Shown: piece after piece, positions 43,506 through 53,552 of the stretch | Layout of the letters: each line of letters opens with the position of its first letter | Numbering within the stretch: position 1 is the first letter of the stretch | Assembly: GCF_001048695.1 (NCBI RefSeq) | Contig: NZ_CVRB01000006.1 | Coordinates: 1-64,000, forward strand | Direction of reading: 5' to 3' | From: Neobacillus massiliamazoniensis | GTDB taxonomy: Bacteria > Bacillota > Bacilli > Bacillales > Cytobacillaceae | Length of the DNA: 64,000 nt | Program-made: the position numbers and the translations under genes | Notes under the pieces: model-generated | Seen by the model: the letters and a program-made list of their open reading frames with translations, nothing else | What the model was told of the DNA's origin: nothing | Database searches by the model: none

Positions 43506-44621
43506 TCACTTGGATTGAACCGTATCTTTTTTAATCGTTAATTCTTTTAGGGTAGTTTCATTCACTTCAACTCCTAATCCTGGCTTTTCGCTGAGGACAA
43601 CATATGGAATTCGATATTCCAAGTCACCAATATCTTTACTAAACAACAATGGTCCGGTTAACTCAGTACTAGTGATATTCTTTCTGGCCATCGCAGTATG
43701 ATATCCGGCAGCAGACCCGATAGAGGATTCAACCATTGATCCAACTTGGCAGCTAAGTCCGGCAGCTTCTGCGGTTTTTGCCATATGGAGGGCTGGATAA
43801 ATTCCACCAGATTTCATTAATTTAATATTGATTTTGTCAGCAGCATTTTTCTTGATAATTTCATTTAAATCAGAACTGTCATGAACACTTTCATCCGCCA
43901 TAATCGGGATAACCGTTTTCTTTCGAAGCTCCGCAAGTCCGTCGATGTCTCCCATCTTAATTGGCTGTTCAAGCCAGGAAATTCTGAGCGGCTCTAATAA
44001 TGGAAGTGCTTGTGCAGCTGTTGAATAATCCTTCCAGCCTTGATTCACATCAACCCGGATCGGAACCTCATCGCCAACTGCATCTCGGACCGCTCTTATA
44101 CGTTCTAAATCTTTAAAAAGATCAATTCCAACTTTTAATTTTAGGGAACTGTAACCAAAGTCAAGCGCCAGTTTTGCCTTTTCGGCCATGATCTCAGGCT
44201 CATCAATACTTAACACTTTTGCAAACGTAAGTTCATTATGGAATTTCCCGCCGATTAATTCGTAAATCGGCTTGCCTGTATATTTACCCATTAAGTCGTA
44301 ACAGGCAATATCGATGGCTGCCTTCGCCGAAGGGTTAGCATAAATTCGGCTATCCATAATATGGTGAATTTTTTCAATCGAAAAAGGGCTTTCTCCCATA
44401 ATGGCAGGCAATAATTGGTGTTTTAAAATTTCAATCACACTAAAGAATGATTCCCCTGTTACATGTTCATCCGGAACGGCCTCACCATATCCCACTAGCC
44501 CATCATCGGTTTCCAGCTTCACGATAATAGAGGGCATATAGTCAAAGGTTTCATAGGAAATAATAAAAGGGGACTGTAAAGGTAAATGGATGCCAGTAAT
44601 ATCGGCTTTAATAATTTTCAT
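43506..44621 (-). CDS. Enolase-superfamily (muconate lactonizing subgroup) epimerase/racemase
   Basis: 371 aa from the ATG at 44621 (GGAGGAGAAAAGC upstream). Catalytic K-x-K in SSLKLKVG (~162-169), metal ligands in RVDVNQGW, LEQPI and IMADESVHD, and the second base in INIKLMKSGG. The end of strand 8 reads TSTELTGPLL rather than the DxD of L-Ala-D/L-Glu dipeptide epimerases, so it is not a canonical YkfB. An acylamino-acid racemase or proline-derivative enzyme is possible. First gene of the operon, with a palindromic operator in front. Confidence 0.8.
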   Translation of the reverse strand: MKIIKADITGIHLPLQSPFIISYETFDYMPSIIVKLETDDGLVGYGEAVPDEHVTGESFFSVIEILKHQLLPAIMGESPFSIEKIHHIMDSRIYANPSAKAAIDIACYDLMGKYTGKPIYELIGGKFHNELTFAKVLSIDEPEIMAEKAKLALDFGYSSLKLKVGIDLFKDLERIRAVRDAVGDEVPIRVDVNQGWKDYSTAAQALPLLEPLRISWLEQPIKMGDIDGLAELRKKTVIPIMADESVHDSSDLNEIIKKNAADKINIKLMKSGGIYPALHMAKTAEAAGLSCQVGSMVESSIGSAAGYHTAMARKNITSTELTGPLLFSKDIGDLEYRIPYVVLSEKPGLGVEVNETTLKELTIKKDTVQSK

Positions 44622-44639
44622 GTTGCTTTTCTCCTCCAT

Positions 44640-44669
44640 TTAGCGTCAATGACGTTATATTGTCGCTAA
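44640..44669. promoter_or_regulatory. Palindromic operator before the enolase-superfamily operon
   Basis: Arms TTAGCGTCAAT and ATTGTCGCTAA (10 of 11 bases pair) flank GACGTTAT. On the minus strand it lies between a -10-like TATTAT and the ribosome binding site of the operon, so a bound protein would block elongation or initiation. The regulator gene next door is the natural candidate. Confidence 0.7.
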
Positions 44670-44715
44670 TTGTTTATTTTTATAATATACTGTAAATTCA
44701 TAAAAAACAATCCTT

Positions 44716-46044
44716 TTAAGTAATATATTTTTTTAAGTTTTCTGAAATATTATAAAGTGCTCGTGGGCGTCCTTGGTCATAAGGCTGCTCCTCTCCGGTA
44801 ATCGCTAGTAACTCTTGTTCAAGAAATCTTTTAATGATCCGCTCTGCTGAACGCCTGCTTACTTCTAAATAATCTGCCAACTCCTGTGCTGAAAATGAGC
44901 GAAATTGATGAAGACGAATAAAATCAAAAAAGCGTAGCAGATTTTTTGCCGTCATTTTTAGTTCGTCCGCTAAAAACTGGATATTTTGATTCTCATTTTT
45001 TAAAGCGTATTGTTTTTCATTTTCAAATAAAGGTCCAACCAATTTTTTGTCTTCATCTAACAGAAAAATTGTTGTTTTTTCCTTTGACTGTTTTTCAGTA
45101 AAGTATAAGGCTTCTTTCGCATGATTTTCCGCATCATTCATTGTATATCCATAACCGATTCCGATTTGTAGGGGAGAGTTAATTTTCCCTTCAAGCTCTA
45201 GAACTTTTTGCAAATTTCGTTCTTTCAGAGCTGCTTCCATTGAGCCACGATTGGTATAAATAAAAAATGGTTGATGTTGATCCAGGGAAACTCTCGCATT
45301 TAATTGTCTTGCTATTTTATGTAAATACTGGAATATTTGTAAGCGAAAAGCTTGTTCCTCTTGTGTTGGATAATTCGCTACTTTAATTGAGATGACAGCG
45401 ATTTGTGAGTCCTTGGTTTTCTTTAATTTGATTAACGTGACAGCTTTTTCAAGGCCTTCCTTTAGGGATTGCTTCGGCTGTACCATGTAAATTGAAGGAA
45501 TAGACAATTTCTGTAGCTCCTCATAGACGGCGTGAATACTAGTCAAAGCAAACTGCGTTTTCTTCTCATGATAAAGGTCCGCATGAAAACGAACAAATTT
45601 GGTAATATCAAAGGCTTCCTTCTTTTCTTCTATGTTATAAATCCAAGGATAGTCTTTTACAAATAAAGTTTGATCCGTTATATGGATTTCTTTTAAGACA
45701 TTATCTAAAAATTCTTGTTTCGGTAAGTCAATCGAAATCTTTTCTAAAGAAATTTTTTGATGAAAATAAATTGAAAATAAGGATAATGAGACGACGAACT
45801 CGTTAAATGGATCATATGTGGTCATCAATCGGTGTTCGTTAATTTTTTCCTGACCGAAATAATAAGCAATCGCCCCGGAGAAAAATAAAAAATCAACCTC
45901 TTTTCCTGCCTGATCAATCAAATGGTCAATTTCCCACGGAGAATCATACGTATAGTTAATAAACGAGATTTCCGGAAATAAATGATAATATTCAGAAATA
46001 GCATCAATATATAAGTTTGAACCTAATACACCAATCGCGACCAT
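44716..46044 (-). CDS. Multidomain transcriptional regulator of the adjacent operon
   Basis: 442 aa from the ATG at 46044, chosen because GGAGAG lies 9 bp upstream; the 68-codon extension is not protein-like. The N-terminus (MVAIGVLGSNLYIDAISEYY) resembles a substrate-sensing Rossmann-like domain, the middle (~220-350) a GGDEF/PucR-like degenerate domain with GIGYGYTMNDAENHAKEALY, and the C-terminus a winged HTH (FSAQELADYLEVSRRSAERI). Same strand as the operon, 94 bp upstream of it. Likely binds the palindrome at 44640. Unusual architecture; I do not know a named family. Confidence 0.65.
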   Translation of the reverse strand: MVAIGVLGSNLYIDAISEYYHLFPEISFINYTYDSPWEIDHLIDQAGKEVDFLFFSGAIAYYFGQEKINEHRLMTTYDPFNEFVVSLSLFSIYFHQKISLEKISIDLPKQEFLDNVLKEIHITDQTLFVKDYPWIYNIEEKKEAFDITKFVRFHADLYHEKKTQFALTSIHAVYEELQKLSIPSIYMVQPKQSLKEGLEKAVTLIKLKKTKDSQIAVISIKVANYPTQEEQAFRLQIFQYLHKIARQLNARVSLDQHQPFFIYTNRGSMEAALKERNLQKVLELEGKINSPLQIGIGYGYTMNDAENHAKEALYFTEKQSKEKTTIFLLDEDKKLVGPLFENEKQYALKNENQNIQFLADELKMTAKNLLRFFDFIRLHQFRSFSAQELADYLEVSRRSAERIIKRFLEQELLAITGEEQPYDQGRPRALYNISENLKKYIT

Positions 46045-46724
46045 CTTGACCAACTCTCCTACAGTAACTTTAATAGCTATATCATTTTCTAGTATAACAT
46101 GGTTATGCAAACTTTTTATGGAAGAATGAAGGTCCAATTTTAGGTTAATCTTTATGATTTTACCCTTTATCGAAGTTTGAAGGGATATTCTCCTCAACAA
46201 AACTACTTCTGTTGAGTTAAAACAAAAAAAGGAATGAATTGTCGCCATTTGTGCATGATTAAGGAGGGGTATTGTTGGCTAATAAATATTGGGGTAGCAC
46301 GCATATTTTAACGGTCTTATACGATAAGCAATTCTCAAAAAACTCAATGGTATTAATTCCAATTGAGACTTTAATTCAGAGATGAGTTTTCAGACGGGTT
46401 TAATACTATTATTACAACATTGATGATTCCAAATATTTTCCCTTAATAGACCGAAATGGAGATGTCTAACTGTATCGTTCGCTAAATAAGCCTTATTCCA
46501 TTAAATGGCACAATTCATTAAGAAGAGCGCATTTCCTGCTCGAGAAATACGCCTTATAGTGCTAAAAGCTGCCGCTATAACGGCTTATCTGTTCACGTAT
46601 AATCAAATTTCCCACCAACCACGTTTTTTATTTTTTCTCTACTTAGTTCGATAGTTTATTCAATTTCCTTCTTGTACTAAACTCCCCGTTCGTCAAAAAA
46701 AGAAGATTCTGTCCAATAACAGCT
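46045..46724. other. Intergenic region between regulator and aroA
   Basis: Contains a 36-codon plus-strand ORF (46275-46385) with a strong AAGGAGGGG site but TTG start and no recognisable product, repeat scraps resembling GGCACAATTCATTAAGAAG (46508-46526), and a family A-like fragment (CTCCCCGTTCGTCAAAAAAA, ~46681). No clear terminator for aroA was seen. Confidence 0.4.
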
Positions 46725-48020
46725 CTAATTCAGCTCATAAAGCTTCCTTAACGTTTCAAAAAAGGTTGGATATGATACCTTAATTGCTTCACTATTTTCA
46801 ATTACCGTTTCTCCATCTGCAAGACAACCTGCAATGGCGAGCATCATCCCGATACGGTGATCTCCATGGCTGTTTACGTGCGCTCCTTTTAATGTGGTTT
46901 TACCATGAATAATTAACCCATCTGTAGTTGTTTCAATATGCGCACCCATTTTATTTAATTCTTTGGCTACGGTATCGATGCGATTGGTTTCTTTCACCTT
47001 TAATTCGCCAGCATCCTTAATAATGGTTGTTCCTTCCGCCTGTGTAGCGGCCAGAGAGATAATCGGAATTTCATCGATTAATCTTGGAATCAATTCACCC
47101 GCGATTTCAGTTGCTTTTAAAGGGGCAGATTTAACTTTTAAATCGGCAAATGGCTCGAAGGATTGTTCATCCTCCCCTGTTACTTTTATTGAAGCCCCCA
47201 TCCTCTCTAATACATCAATGATCCCCGTTCTAGTTTGATTTACTCCAACACCTTGAATGGTAATATTACTATTAGGAATGATAGAACCTGCTACTAAGAA
47301 AAATGCTGCGGACGAAATATCTCCTGGTACATTGATGGTCGTGGCAGTTAGACTCTGCTTCCCCGCAATAGAAACTTTTTTACCACTTCGATGCACCGTT
47401 ACACCAAATGCCTCGAGCATGCGTTCAGTATGATCTCTTGAGACTTGAAGCTCAGTAACAGATGTTGTTCCTGTAGCATGAAGCCCCGCAAGTAGGATCG
47501 CCGATTTAACCTGTGCACTGGCTACTGGCATTGTATAATCAATGGCCTGCAAACTTCCTCCGTTAATGGAGAGAGGAGTAAATTTACCCGATTGACGTCC
47601 ATCCATTTTTGCGCCCATTAACCGTAATGGTTCAACGATCCGATTCATCGGTCGTTTTGCTATTGAAGCATCCCCTTGCAAGCAAGCATAAAAGGGCAAA
47701 CCTGCCAGCAAACCCGATAACAGTCGGATGGTTGTTCCTGAATTCTCAACCTCAAGGACAGCCTCAGGCTCACGTAAATGTCCCCCCCTTTTTCCATCAA
47801 TTTCTACGTAATCCCCTTCCTGCAAAATGTTTACATCAAGCTGTCTTAGACATGAAATCGTGCTCAAACAATCTTCTCCTGGTAAAAATCCTTTCACCAC
47901 AGTTTTTCCTTTCGCAATTCCACCTAGCATAATAGCTCGATGGGAAATCGATTTATCCCCAGGAACAGCTATCGTTCCATTAAGACCATTTTCTGTTTTC
48001 CTCACTACTTGTAATGTCAC
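46725..48020 (-). CDS. aroA: 3-phosphoshikimate 1-carboxyvinyltransferase (EPSP synthase)
   Basis: 431 aa from the GTG at 48020, placed by GAAGGAG eight bases upstream; earlier ATGs lack a site. Class II-like [16 protein letters not shown] near the N-terminus, [24 protein letters not shown] and [10 protein letters not shown]. It transfers enolpyruvate from PEP to shikimate-3-phosphate in the shikimate pathway. Last gene of the operon (aroE in older B. subtilis naming). Confidence 0.95.
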   Translation of the reverse strand: MTLQVVRKTENGLNGTIAVPGDKSISHRAIMLGGIAKGKTVVKGFLPGEDCLSTISCLRQLDVNILQEGDYVEIDGKRGGHLREPEAVLEVENSGTTIRLLSGLLAGLPFYACLQGDASIAKRPMNRIVEPLRLMGAKMDGRQSGKFTPLSINGGSLQAIDYTMPVASAQVKSAILLAGLHATGTTSVTELQVSRDHTERMLEAFGVTVHRSGKKVSIAGKQSLTATTINVPGDISSAAFFLVAGSIIPNSNITIQGVGVNQTRTGIIDVLERMGASIKVTGEDEQSFEPFADLKVKSAPLKATEIAGELIPRLIDEIPIISLAATQAEGTTIIKDAGELKVKETNRIDTVAKELNKMGAHIETTTDGLIIHGKTTLKGAHVNSHGDHRIGMMLAIAGCLADGETVIENSEAIKVSYPTFFETLRKLYELN

Positions 48021-48066
48021 TAGTTTCACTCCTTCTATCATTTTCACTGAATTCATTCAGCAACCT

Positions 48067-48933
48067 TTAAACATGGCTTGGTAAAGAATCACGGTATTCT
48101 TTAGCTCCTTCAAAAAAATGATGGATCGCTTGTTCATCACCAGCCTGCAAAACAGCAGTCAATTTACGAATTTCGTTCATCCAATCCTCGATTAAATCCA
48201 GTAAATTATGGCGATTATCCATAACGATATCACTCCAAATGCTTGGATTACTTGAGGCGATTCTTGTTATATCACGAAATCCTCCTGCTGCCATTTGGCG
48301 AATAAGCGGCTCTCTGATCGCATGTTTTTTTGCTTGATTCACCAATACTCCAGCAATTAAATGTGGAAGATGACTAATCATTCCTACAATGTAGTCATGC
48401 TCATCTTTGTCGAGAATATGGAGACGCGCATTGGTGCCACTTAACCAACTCTTTAATTCACTTATTCTTTTATTACTGATTTCGGGAGCAGGAGTAAGAA
48501 TATAATACGCATTGTCAAATAAATGTAAGTCGGCATTTTCTACTCCGGTTTTATGCGAGCCCGCTATAGGGTGCCCGCCAATAAAGGTTACTTTTCCATT
48601 AAACACCTCATTGGCAGCCTCCATAATCTCCCCTTTTGTACTACCTGTATCTGTAATAATGACATTGTCTTTTAATGTCATGCTTGATAATTGTTTCATT
48701 ATTTTTCTCAGTTCTACTACAGGTGTCGATAAAATAATTAAGTCGGCGAGTTCTGCTCCCTGTTGTAAAGAATCCACTTTTTCGTCAATAACGTTGAGTT
48801 CAATTGCTTTTTCTATCTCATGTTGATGAACATCCAAACCATAAATTTTTGTATTTGGATGCTGGTTTTTTATTGTAAGGGCAAGCGATCCACCGATTAA
48901 TCCTAATCCTACAATAAATACATTTCCTTTCAT
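48067..48933 (-). CDS. tyrA: Prephenate dehydrogenase TyrA without ACT domain
   Basis: 288 aa from the ATG at 48933 (GACGGAGG upstream). NAD-binding GLGLIGGSLA, then TDTGSTKGEI and GGHPIAGSHKTG (substrate loop), then a helical dimer domain. It makes 4-hydroxyphenylpyruvate, the tyrosine precursor. The protein stops at YRDSLPSHV, where B. subtilis TyrA (~371 aa) continues into an ACT domain for tyrosine sensing. The next gene starts 46 bp later, so the domain is cleanly absent. Confidence 0.92.
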   Translation of the reverse strand: MKGNVFIVGLGLIGGSLALTIKNQHPNTKIYGLDVHQHEIEKAIELNVIDEKVDSLQQGAELADLIILSTPVVELRKIMKQLSSMTLKDNVIITDTGSTKGEIMEAANEVFNGKVTFIGGHPIAGSHKTGVENADLHLFDNAYYILTPAPEISNKRISELKSWLSGTNARLHILDKDEHDYIVGMISHLPHLIAGVLVNQAKKHAIREPLIRQMAAGGFRDITRIASSNPSIWSDIVMDNRHNLLDLIEDWMNEIRKLTAVLQAGDEQAIHHFFEGAKEYRDSLPSHV

Positions 48934-48960
48934 CATTAGACCTCCGTCATTACTTTCCAT

Positions 48961-50046
48961 TCATTGAGCGTTCTTTATAAATTCCTTTATTGCCTCTCTG
49001 ACTCTTTCATTTTGTTCCGCTAAACCAATCGTAATCCTCACACATAACGGAAACCCTAATTGTTTGCCTGATCGTACGATAAGCCCCTGTTCCAATAAAA
49101 ACTTTGAGACCACGTCTCCATCACAATTGAAATCAATTAATACAAAGTTCCCTTCTGAAGGATAAATTTTCATCCCATTGTCTAGACAAAAAGCATAATA
49201 TTTCTCCCGCTCAGCCACATTTTTTTGAAAGCATTCCTTTACAAATTCTTGATCACTTATTGCAGCGGCAGCGGCCATTTGGCCAAGGGCATTTGTATTA
49301 AATGGCGGACGAGCCGCTTCTAATTTTTGAATAATGTCGACAGATGAAATCCCATATCCCACTCGTAAACTAGCGAGCCCATAAATTTTCGAAAACGTTC
49401 TTGTAATCATTACGTTAGGGAAATCCTCAAGCAATTCGATCGTGTTACCTGGCTGTTCCACATATTCAAAATAAGCCTCATCTAGTACTACAAACACATC
49501 GTTTGGAACTTTCTTCAAAAATGTCCAAAGTTCATCGATAGCGGTATAAGTCCCTGTTGGATTATTAGGGTTGCATACCCATACCACCGTTGTATTCCTA
49601 TCGATGGCTAAAAGCATTCTGTCTAAATCATGTCTCCCATCAACTAACGGGATTTCTCGTACCTCCCCACCCTCGATCACGGCATTATGTTTATACTGTG
49701 AAAAAGTAGGGGTAGCCATTACCGTATTTTTCCCAGGTTGTATTAAAGCCCTCGAAATAATTTGGATTAATTCATCCGTTCCATTTGTAAAAATTAATTG
49801 ATTCGGATCAACCTCTAAAATTGTGGCGGTCTCCGCTCTTAATTTGCTAGCTTTTCCATCTGGGTAAATATTTAATGAACCCCCAAAATCTTTTAATGCT
49901 TTATCTACTTTTAATGAATGACCATATGGATTCTCATTTGAAGCTAATTTGATAATCGAGTTTCGTGTATCATGAGTCTTCACTTCAGCAATTGATTTAC
50001 CGGGTTGATATGCATGTAGTTGATGCATTTGTTCTTTCCATTTCAT
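48961..50046 (-). CDS. hisC: Histidinol-phosphate/aromatic aminotransferase HisC
   Basis: 361 aa. Fold-type I aminotransferase: SNENPYGHS near residue 38, NPNNPTGTY, LDEAYFEY and the PLP lysine in TFSKIYGLASLRVGYG. In Bacillus, HisC serves both histidine synthesis and transamination of phenyl/hydroxyphenylpyruvate, explaining its place between aroB and tyrA. 7 bp downstream of aroB. Confidence 0.95.
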   Translation of the reverse strand: MKWKEQMHQLHAYQPGKSIAEVKTHDTRNSIIKLASNENPYGHSLKVDKALKDFGGSLNIYPDGKASKLRAETATILEVDPNQLIFTNGTDELIQIISRALIQPGKNTVMATPTFSQYKHNAVIEGGEVREIPLVDGRHDLDRMLLAIDRNTTVVWVCNPNNPTGTYTAIDELWTFLKKVPNDVFVVLDEAYFEYVEQPGNTIELLEDFPNVMITRTFSKIYGLASLRVGYGISSVDIIQKLEAARPPFNTNALGQMAAAAAISDQEFVKECFQKNVAEREKYYAFCLDNGMKIYPSEGNFVLIDFNCDGDVVSKFLLEQGLIVRSGKQLGFPLCVRITIGLAEQNERVREAIKEFIKNAQ

Positions 50047-50053
50047 TTTGACT

Positions 50054-51130
50054 TCACTCCTTACTCTTATCTTGTAAAACTAAAAAAGTTTTTCGGAGTA
50101 ACTCCTGATCAACTTTTTGCATAACAGGTTTTCCTAAATCCTGCAGTAAAACAAATACAGGTTCATTTCCAACAGATTTTTTATCTCGAACCATCCATTC
50201 CAGAATGGATTCAAATGGATAATTATTAGGAATTTTCCACTCATACCCCAATCCCTCAAGCCAACTGATAAAGCTTTCATAAGAGAAAGCAAACTGATAG
50301 ATTTGCTTACTTAGGTTCAAAGCATATACGATTCCAATCATGACAGCTTCACCGTGAGTTAATTCACCAAACCCGGCTGCAGCTTCCAAGGCATGGCCGA
50401 GTGTATGACCGAAATTTAAATAGGCGCGAATATATTTTTCCGTTTCATCCTTTTTCACAATATTTGCCTTGGTTTCAATGCCTTTTTTCAAAAATTTTTG
50501 TAAAGGAACTGCGGTTAGATCTTCGAGTGATTTTGTTTCATTCATCAATTCCTGTAAAAATAGTGGATCTGAAATTAAGGCATGCTTAATGATTTCCGCA
50601 AACCCACTTCTTTTTTCTCGAATTGATAATGTTGCTAAAAATTGAGTATCATAGATAACCAGTTCTGGCTGCTTAAAGGCGCCAACCATATTTTTTCCTA
50701 GTGGATGATTAATCCCTACCTTGCCCCCGACCGCACTGTCATGAGCCAAAATGGTGGTAGGAATCTGTATAAAGGCAATCCCTCTCATGTAAGTGGCTGC
50801 AACAAATCCTGCTAAATCACCAATGGCCCCGCCGCCAAAAGCTAAAACAACCGAATGACGATCCATCCCTTGTTTAATTCCAAATGAAATACAATCTTGA
50901 TATATCTCAAATGTTTTCGCCTTCTCACCATTGGGAGCTATATAAATATGGGTTTCTATATTAGGAAGATGGTTCTCAAGTGTGTCTAAATGTCGTTTCT
51001 TTAAATCAGTATTTGTGATGATCCATAGCTTTGAATAGTATTGTAAATCAACTGCAATTTTACTAAGGATTTCTCTACCTAAATAAACTGGGTAATTTTT
51101 AGATGTGGTCAAAACATTAATGACATCCAT
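50054..51130 (-). CDS. aroB: 3-dehydroquinate synthase
   Basis: 358 aa from the ATG at 51130 (AGGGGA upstream, 1 bp after the aroC stop). NAD-binding FGGGAIGDLAGFVAATYMRG, IQIPTTILAHDSAVGGKVGI and zinc ligand motif NFGHTLGHALE with HGEAVMIG. Converts DAHP to 3-dehydroquinate, the second step of the shikimate pathway. Coupled to aroC. Confidence 0.95.
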   Translation of the reverse strand: MDVINVLTTSKNYPVYLGREILSKIAVDLQYYSKLWIITNTDLKKRHLDTLENHLPNIETHIYIAPNGEKAKTFEIYQDCISFGIKQGMDRHSVVLAFGGGAIGDLAGFVAATYMRGIAFIQIPTTILAHDSAVGGKVGINHPLGKNMVGAFKQPELVIYDTQFLATLSIREKRSGFAEIIKHALISDPLFLQELMNETKSLEDLTAVPLQKFLKKGIETKANIVKKDETEKYIRAYLNFGHTLGHALEAAAGFGELTHGEAVMIGIVYALNLSKQIYQFAFSYESFISWLEGLGYEWKIPNNYPFESILEWMVRDKKSVGNEPVFVLLQDLGKPVMQKVDQELLRKTFLVLQDKSKE

Positions 51131-51131
51131 G

Positions 51132-52304
51132 TTAAAATCCCCTGGCATATAAATTGTGATCTTCAATGGATTGCTTCAATAACTCAAAACGATCATTACT
51201 AAATTGCTCCGTTATTGCAACGGCAAGCTCCCAAGCTACAACCGCTTCTGCCACGACACTTGCGGCTGGAACGGCACAGCTATCGGAACGTTCGATACTT
51301 GCTGAAAAGGACTCTTTTGTATCAATATCAACGCTTTTTAACGGTTTATATAAGGTTGGAATTGGTTTCATTACTCCTCTTACAACAATCGGCATACCTG
51401 TTGTCATTCCACCCTCAAAGCCTCCTAATCTATTCGTAGAACGAACATATCCTTTATTCTCATTCCAGATAATTTCATCATGCACTTCACTGCCCGGGAT
51501 TCTCGCCATCTCAAAGCCTAAGCCAAACTCTACACCCTTAAAGGCATTAATACTTAATATGGCTTGGGCAATTTTCGCATCCAGTTTCCGATCATATTGA
51601 ACATAGCTCCCTACACCAATCGGCATGCCTTCCACTATGACCTCCACAATACCGCCAATTGAATCTCCATTTGCTTTCGCTTGATCAATAGCCTCCATCA
51701 TTTGTTTTTCCACTTTTTGATCAAAGCAGCGAACAGGAGAATCTTCGGTTTTTTGCTGTAATTCTTGAATATTTTCATATTGTGGTGGATTTGCTCTTAC
51801 TCCGCCAATTTCTAAAACATGTCCGGCAACTTCAATTCCAAGCAGTGAAAGGAGTTTTTTAGCAACCGCTCCTGCTGCGACCCTAACCGTTGTCTCTCGT
51901 GCCGAGGAACGCTCTAGAACATTTCTCATATCGCGATGCCCATACTTAATCCCACCGACTAAATCAGCATGCCCTGGCCTTGGTCTCGTTACCTTTCGCT
52001 TCACTTCTTCTTGATTTTCCAGATTCAAAGGCTCAATCCCCATGATTTTTGTCCAATGCTTCCAATCATTATTTTCGACGACAAGGGATAACGGTGATCC
52101 TAATGTAAAGCCATGGCGAACACCTCCAGTGATATTGACCATATCGGTTTCAATTTGCATCCTTCTTCCGCGTCCATAGCCTTTTTGACGACGAGCGAGT
52201 TCATGATTAATATCCTCTACAGTTAAAGGCATCCCCGCGGGTAGCCCCTCGATAATCGTCGTCAGCTGCGGACCATGTGATTCACCGGCTGTAATGTGTC
52301 TCAT
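51132..52304 (-). CDS. aroC: Chorismate synthase
   Basis: 390 aa from the ATG at 52304, nine bases from AAAGGAGG; the frame's first ATG touches the site. GESHGPQL start, [17 protein letters not shown] and RSSARET motifs bind FMN and EPSP. Makes chorismate. Named aroF in B. subtilis. 60 bp downstream of the DAHP synthase gene. Confidence 0.95.
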   Translation of the reverse strand: MRHITAGESHGPQLTTIIEGLPAGMPLTVEDINHELARRQKGYGRGRRMQIETDMVNITGGVRHGFTLGSPLSLVVENNDWKHWTKIMGIEPLNLENQEEVKRKVTRPRPGHADLVGGIKYGHRDMRNVLERSSARETTVRVAAGAVAKKLLSLLGIEVAGHVLEIGGVRANPPQYENIQELQQKTEDSPVRCFDQKVEKQMMEAIDQAKANGDSIGGIVEVIVEGMPIGVGSYVQYDRKLDAKIAQAILSINAFKGVEFGLGFEMARIPGSEVHDEIIWNENKGYVRSTNRLGGFEGGMTTGMPIVVRGVMKPIPTLYKPLKSVDIDTKESFSASIERSDSCAVPAASVVAEAVVAWELAVAITEQFSNDRFELLKQSIEDHNLYARGF

Positions 52305-52373
52305 TGTTGACATCCTCCTTTGACCCCTGCTGAACTGCAGGGATCGACTATTCTATTTTTTATAAAAATGCTC

Positions 52374-53450
52374 TTACGCTAATTTTTCTTGTAACGTTTT
52401 TAATTCCTGGATAAACTCATTAAACTGCGGAATATCCATTTGCTGTGCGGCATCTGATAATGCTACCGCTGGGTCTGGATGTACTTCTGCCATAATCGCA
52501 TCAGCACCAATGGCCATCGCCGCTTTCGCTGTTGGAAGTAGTAAATCTCGTCTTCCAGTTGAATGTGTCACATCTACCACCACTGGGAGATGGGTTTCTT
52601 TTTTCAAAATAGGCACGGCCGAAATATCCAACGTATTTCTTGTCGCTTTTTCATAAGTTCGAATCCCACGCTCACATAAAATGATTTGATTATTTCCTTG
52701 TGAAATGATGTACTCCGCTGCATGGATAAACTCTTCAATCGTAGCGGAAAGTCCTCGTTTTAATAAGATTGGTTTATTCACTTTACCAACTGTTTTAAGT
52801 AAATCGAAGTTTTGCATATTGCGAGCCCCGACTTGAATAACATCTACGTAGTCTAGTGCAAGCTCTACATCATTAGGTGAAACAATTTCACTAATAATCG
52901 ACATCCCCAATTCATTTCCGACTTCTCTTAAAATCTTCAGGCCTTCTACCCCTAAGCCTTGGAAGTCATAAGGTGATGTTCGTGGTTTAAATGCCCCACC
53001 ACGCATGAGGTTCAAGCCTTGATTCTTCATAGCTACGGCAACCTCTCTTACTTGTTCATAGCTTTCAACCGCACATGGTCCCATAATAAATCTTTGTTTT
53101 CCATCACCGATCGTTTCACCATTGATGTCGACGATGGTATTTTCAGGTTGCGCCTTCCGCGACACTAGCAATACTTTCCGACTATCGTCATTTTGAAGCT
53201 CTAAGCTTGCTTTAAATATTTCTTTAAAAATATGTTGAATGGTTGATGTATTAAAGTGTCCGTGGTGATGCTTAATAATTAAATCAAGTGATTCTCGTTC
53301 ACGAACAGGATCAAAACGATTAACCCCTTGTTTTTTCTTTTCTTCTCCAATTTCTTGGACGACTTCAGCTCTTTCGTTTAATAAATGTAATATTTCTAAG
53401 TTAATCTCATCAATTTTGTTTCGTAATTGCGTTAATTTATTGGTTGTCAT
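52374..53450 (-). CDS. Bifunctional chorismate mutase/DAHP synthase (type I beta)
   Basis: 358 aa. Residues 1-90 are an AroQ-type chorismate mutase ([20 protein letters not shown]) that in these fusions also acts as the allosteric sensor for chorismate/prephenate. Residues ~110-358 are DAHP synthase with [25 protein letters not shown] and [11 protein letters not shown] metal/PEP motifs. It condenses PEP and erythrose-4-phosphate, the pathway entry. B. subtilis calls it aroA (older aroA(G)). First gene behind four T-box leaders; ribosome binding site CAGGAGGAAG. Confidence 0.95.
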   Translation of the reverse strand: MTTNKLTQLRNKIDEINLEILHLLNERAEVVQEIGEEKKKQGVNRFDPVRERESLDLIIKHHHGHFNTSTIQHIFKEIFKASLELQNDDSRKVLLVSRKAQPENTIVDINGETIGDGKQRFIMGPCAVESYEQVREVAVAMKNQGLNLMRGGAFKPRTSPYDFQGLGVEGLKILREVGNELGMSIISEIVSPNDVELALDYVDVIQVGARNMQNFDLLKTVGKVNKPILLKRGLSATIEEFIHAAEYIISQGNNQIILCERGIRTYEKATRNTLDISAVPILKKETHLPVVVDVTHSTGRRDLLLPTAKAAMAIGADAIMAEVHPDPAVALSDAAQQMDIPQFNEFIQELKTLQEKLA

Positions 53451-53540
53451 ATTTCTTCCTCCTGAACATTTATAATTAAAATTCGCGAATTTTTTAAGTG
53501 AAAACTATGCGGGAACCCTAAGTATCAATTCTAAACAAGC

Positions 53541-53552
53541 ATCACCTCCTTT
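53541..53552 (-). promoter_or_regulatory. Orphan perfect Shine-Dalgarno in the aro leader
   Basis: AAAGGAGGTGAT on the minus strand is a full match to the 16S anti-SD, yet the nearest starts give only a three-codon ORF (ATG, spacing too short) or a six-codon TTG ORF. It lies ~90 bp upstream of the real start, between the last T-box terminator and the DAHP synthase gene. Confidence 0.45.

Noticed and set aside
46275-46385. 36-codon ORF with AAGGAGGGG
   Set aside because: Good ribosome binding site but no recognisable product and close spacing to the TTG; noted in the gap entry only.
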